From Pseudoscleropodium purum (taxonomy: Eukaryota; Streptophyta; Bryopsida; Hypnales; Brachytheciaceae): a stretch of DNA of 64,000 nucleotides. Location: the NCBI GenBank assembly GCA_963969395.1, contig OZ017799.1, forward strand, positions 25,980,501 through 26,044,500. Reading direction: 5' to 3'. The notes below the pieces were generated by a model. It had not been told where the DNA came from. It was given only the letters and a program-made list of their open reading frames with translations, and did not search any database. Each line of letters starts with the position of its first letter. The first letter of the stretch is position 1. This document shows positions 60,701-64,000 of this stretch, in pieces. A program made the translations under genes and the position numbers.

Positions 60701-61590
60701 ATCAATGTTCTAATTATTGATCAACTTGTCATTGTCCATCCTAGACAATTATGATGGTTGATTTGTCCTTCTTGATTAGCAATAAATTGATTGTAAATAC
60801 CCATGCAATTATTTCTAGTTGTTGTATTAGTATAAGTTGAATTAGTGAGTACTAGTGTACGTCCATTTTGTTTGCTTTGAGCTAGACAAACTCGCTTTGC
60901 ACAAAGCTTTGCCCACCAACTCTAAAGATAGAACTACAAACTTTATTGCCTTGTTTTAATGCCTTTCCCCTTGAGGTGGACAGAGTTGGTTTGCACAAAG
61001 CCTTGGTTTCTAGCTTGGCAGTAAGCTTGATTCATTTTTGAGTGATTATTGGCACTAACATATTTTAGCATTGTATTTTGGTGTGGTCCTTTCAAGAGAG
61101 AAGATAGCTACTACCAAAAACCATGGCTTGTAGATTGGGACTAGTTACAAATAGAGGATGGAGCATACAGGGACCCCAAGTTCTAATCATGAGGATGATA
61201 CATGTAAGCATCTAAATTTGTTGAATAAACAATTTTTTTGGTTTTGTGTGTGAATGGAGTTCAAATTAGACTCAATTTTAGAAACTCATGGTGATAGAAG
61301 TTTAATTGTTGTTGAATTTAAATATTGTTGTAGGATTCCATGAAGTGCAAGAGTTTAGTTATAAACGTTTTAACTGAGTTGGATTTGGAAGGGTGCTTCA
61401 GCCAATATTGTAAGGTTGAAAGCCACATCTTCTCCCTCACTTCTCATTTCAGTGCATAGTCGTGTGTATGTGTTTCTAGTTGTATTATCGTTCAGTGATT
61501 TCATCTTTGTAATAAAGCTTTAAGTATACATTTGTAATTGTGTGTAAGTCCCAATGAATAGGCATCCTTTTGTATGTATTTAGAGTGAGA
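57800..61590. other. AT-rich intergenic sequence, no confident gene
   Basis: A 96-codon plus-strand frame at 58326-58616 is charged and helix-prone but not recognised. The rest shows only short frames. Confidence 0.4.
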
Positions 61591-61750
61591 TTGAAGACCC
61601 AATGATTGGACAATTATTTGTATTTGATTCAGTTTCAAAGTCCCAGTGATTGGGCAATTGTTTGTGTTTGATTTGGTTGCAAAGTCCTAGTAATTGGGCA
61701 ATTGTTTGTATTTGATTTGATTTCAAAGTCCCAATGATTGGGCATTTATA
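61591..61750. repeat. 44-bp tandem repeat, about 3.5 units
   Basis: The core 'cccaatgattggg' or a close variant recurs at 61598, 61642, 61686 and 61730, exactly 44 bp apart. Each is followed by 'caattgtttgtrtttgattt'. Confidence 0.85.
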
Positions 61751-62600
61751 GTGTTTGTGTAATTTCTTGTGAAAGGAATTCATATACTTGTACGCTTAAA
61801 GTTATTGTGGTTGTGATCTAATTTTGATCTCATAATTGTAATTGTTGAACTTGCTATAGTGATATGTGTTTCCATTGAGGCTTAAAGCAACTGTTGAAAA
61901 GAAGTTAATTTGTAGCTTAAAGCAGTTAGATGTGATGTCTACTACTCGATGGTTGAACCAGGTTGTGTCTGCTTAAGTGTATAAGTGTTTGTGTGTGTGC
62001 TTAAAGCCTATCAGTGAGTGATGTATGCTTAAGCAATTAGAATGTGTTTACTGTTAAGAGATAACTTTAAATATTTGTACTGAAATAAATTGTAGCTTGA
62101 AGCTGAATATTATATGAGTGCATCAAAAAATATTTAGATTGCATATCTATTATAGAAATCCCAGTAATTGGGTGAATGCATGAATTTGTGTTTATCCAAT
62201 GATTGGATAATTGTGATTTATGTGATAGCTAAAAGTTGTGTTGGAATTGTAAGACAGAATTTAACTTGATTGAAGAGTGTGAATGAGAATTTGTACAGAT
62301 CACAACCTTGTGTTGTAAATGCTTGAAGCAATTAGATAGCTTTACAATGAATTGAGTAAGTGTATAGTTTAACTGTTGTGATAGAATGGCTTTAAGTGAA
62401 TTCATTATAGAATGCTATAAGCAAATATTGAGACATTGTAGTGTGATGAAATTGTTTATATTAACATGTGGTTTTATGAATGATGAGTGATGTTTTAAGT
62501 GAATATTGTGAGCCTATGCTTTAAGCGAATGCAACAGGAAATAAAGACTTGTTTACTTAAAGCTATATGTTATGTTTACCCTCGCTTAAGTGTGCTTCTT
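61751..62600. repeat. Cluster of GCTTAAAGC-type near-palindromes
   Basis: At least ten loosely spaced words of the form GCTTAAAGC, GCTTAAGCA, GCTTGAAGC or GCTTTAAGC occur, with further 'ccagtaattggg' and 'ccaatgattgga' words related to the 44-bp repeat. There is no coding frame. An LTR or other retroelement regulatory region is possible. Confidence 0.45.
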
Positions 62601-64000
62601 GTTTGAACCAACACACTAGAATAAGAATGGGACTTCATACTTGTATTGTGCATCCATGTGTGTCGAACGGAGACTAGTTATTGGATAAATGAGTGAACCC
62701 AATTACTAAAACCAATGGCATGTCTTAATGTTATTTCTAATTTGAATCGACATTGTACAATTAATTCTATTAATAAAAGTGATTCTAGTCGCAATACATT
62801 AGACTATTTGATCATTCCTTGGATATTGAACCTTTATACTATAGTTCTGGGTGTTTTGCGAAGTAGGCAAAATATGAATTACAATACACCACCAAAAAAG
62901 AAAAAGAGCAACACAGTTGTAGTAGATTGGGTCATATTTGATGTGGTGGACTAATTGACATGTCTTAGATGAAAAGTTTAGGATGATCAATGGACTATAT
63001 TAATGTCTGCCAATTATATGGATTAGATATATATACGATGTCATTGGGATTGATTGCAGTATAAAATTCATGTGAAGGCCGAGATGGACATATGGTAAAC
63101 ATTGATCTCTACCAAGATATTTGTTTCAAGAAAAGACTAATCGAAACAGCAAGAGTACTATAGAACATCAACACAAAGAAGTATGGCACATTGGCATTAT
63201 GCCAAATGGCATACGCTTAGGGTGTTTTTGAAGAAGTTAGTGAATTAGGAGACATTGCCTTATACAAAGCGTCAAGGATGTCTACTAAACAAAATGGCCC
63301 ACATCCCACTAAATGACAACATGGTGGTGGATGGGAATGCCTCAAGAAGGGGCTTAGATGTAAGGATGCTAGAGCCTTCCGCTTTAGGCCAAGCCTTAGT
63401 AGACATGTATGAAAGACAATTGAATGCATTAGACATTGACACTCATTCCAAAGCAATAGACTTAGATAATGTAGAAGTGGTTGATTTGTGTTGATTTCTT
63501 TCTGCTATGGACATACACAAGCCAAAATCCCATGTTAGCAATGAATGTCAACCTAAAAACAAATCCTTGCAGCATAAAATTCATCAGGTTGCATGCAATA
63601 GTACATACACAATAGGAGTAACTAATAAGGCCTTTAAACAATATACATGGGAATTAGGAAGGTCAAGAAAGGAAAGGTGAAGGTCCTCAAAAATGAGGTG
63701 AGAAGATCGAGTGAGGGCCCAGCCCCATACTTCGATTGTTGTACGGTCTTGTAAACCACCATATTGGTTCACCATTTAACAAACATGGAAATATAAGTAT
63801 TAGGCATGAATTTGCAAATTTGGAAGTGTCAATATTCCAGATTAAGCTACAACCACTAATTAGGGAGCTTTTTAGTGCATCAAGATAGAAATGTAGAGAG
63901 GTTAAAATAAAAGTAGAAAATACCATTAAGAGAAAGTTAGGAAAAATTTTAGGGAAAAAAAATAAAACTACATTTTCCATATATACAAGAAAAAACCATG
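62601..64000. other. AT-rich end of window, no confident gene
   Basis: A 79-codon plus-strand frame at 63255-63494 and overlapping minus-strand frames have no recognised domain. Confidence 0.4.

Overview
The window reads as nuclear DNA from a land plant. It is AT-rich and repeat-rich, with intron-bearing genes separated by long tracts of decayed transposable elements. The clearest host genes are a beta-carbonic anhydrase (minus strand, 31515-32998), an intronless DYW-class PPR protein (minus, 44070-46865), a small organelle-targeted group II intron maturase domain X protein (minus, 47939-48562) and a centromeric histone H3, CENH3 (plus, 51148-53529, four exons). The long run of uniform PPR modules and the overall style suggest a seedless plant, perhaps a moss, but that is an inference.

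Layout. Positions 1-5890 are AT-rich repeat debris with a long foldback at 5256-5337. Positions 5896-9194 hold a GC-rich 3.3 kb LTR-like unit flanked by the 5-bp duplication TTAGT; it carries one 552-aa ORF with its own TATA box. Positions 10569-23687 form a 13.1 kb hAT transposon, the most striking object here. It has inverted termini CAAGGTTGAC / GTCAACCCTG and a perfect 8-bp target duplication AGAAATAG. An uninterrupted copy of its host repeat at 49985-50385 shows the matching empty site. Positions 23.9-31 kb are AT-rich with several small inverted-repeat elements. Host genes lie at 31.5-33.6 kb and 43-54 kb. Relics of a cytosine-methyltransferase-like domain lie near 36.5 and 57.1 kb. The last 10 kb is mostly unrecognised repeat sequence.

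The giant hAT holds three gene units: a decayed BED/DUF659/hAT transposase with an unusually long acidic-to-basic C-terminal extension, a 497-aa kinase-fold ORF whose DFG-like motif is NWG (probable pseudokinase), and a protein with a Gly/Ser/Tyr-rich tail broken by one stop codon. GC-rich arrays of a GGACGG/CCGTCC motif sit at both termini and also in front of each of the three genes. This suggests one factor, plausibly the transposase, recognises both the ends and the promoters. A 264-bp non-autonomous relative at 57528-57791 has the same style of terminus, the same motif and its own perfect 8-bp duplication.

A second element family is flanked by TTAA and has CCCCTAAAG-type termini (about 930 bp; 694-1625, 11099-12035, 28640-29571, and partial copies). 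One copy is nested in the giant hAT. The footprint resembles piggyBac-type insertion. No tRNA, rRNA or CRISPR array was recognised.
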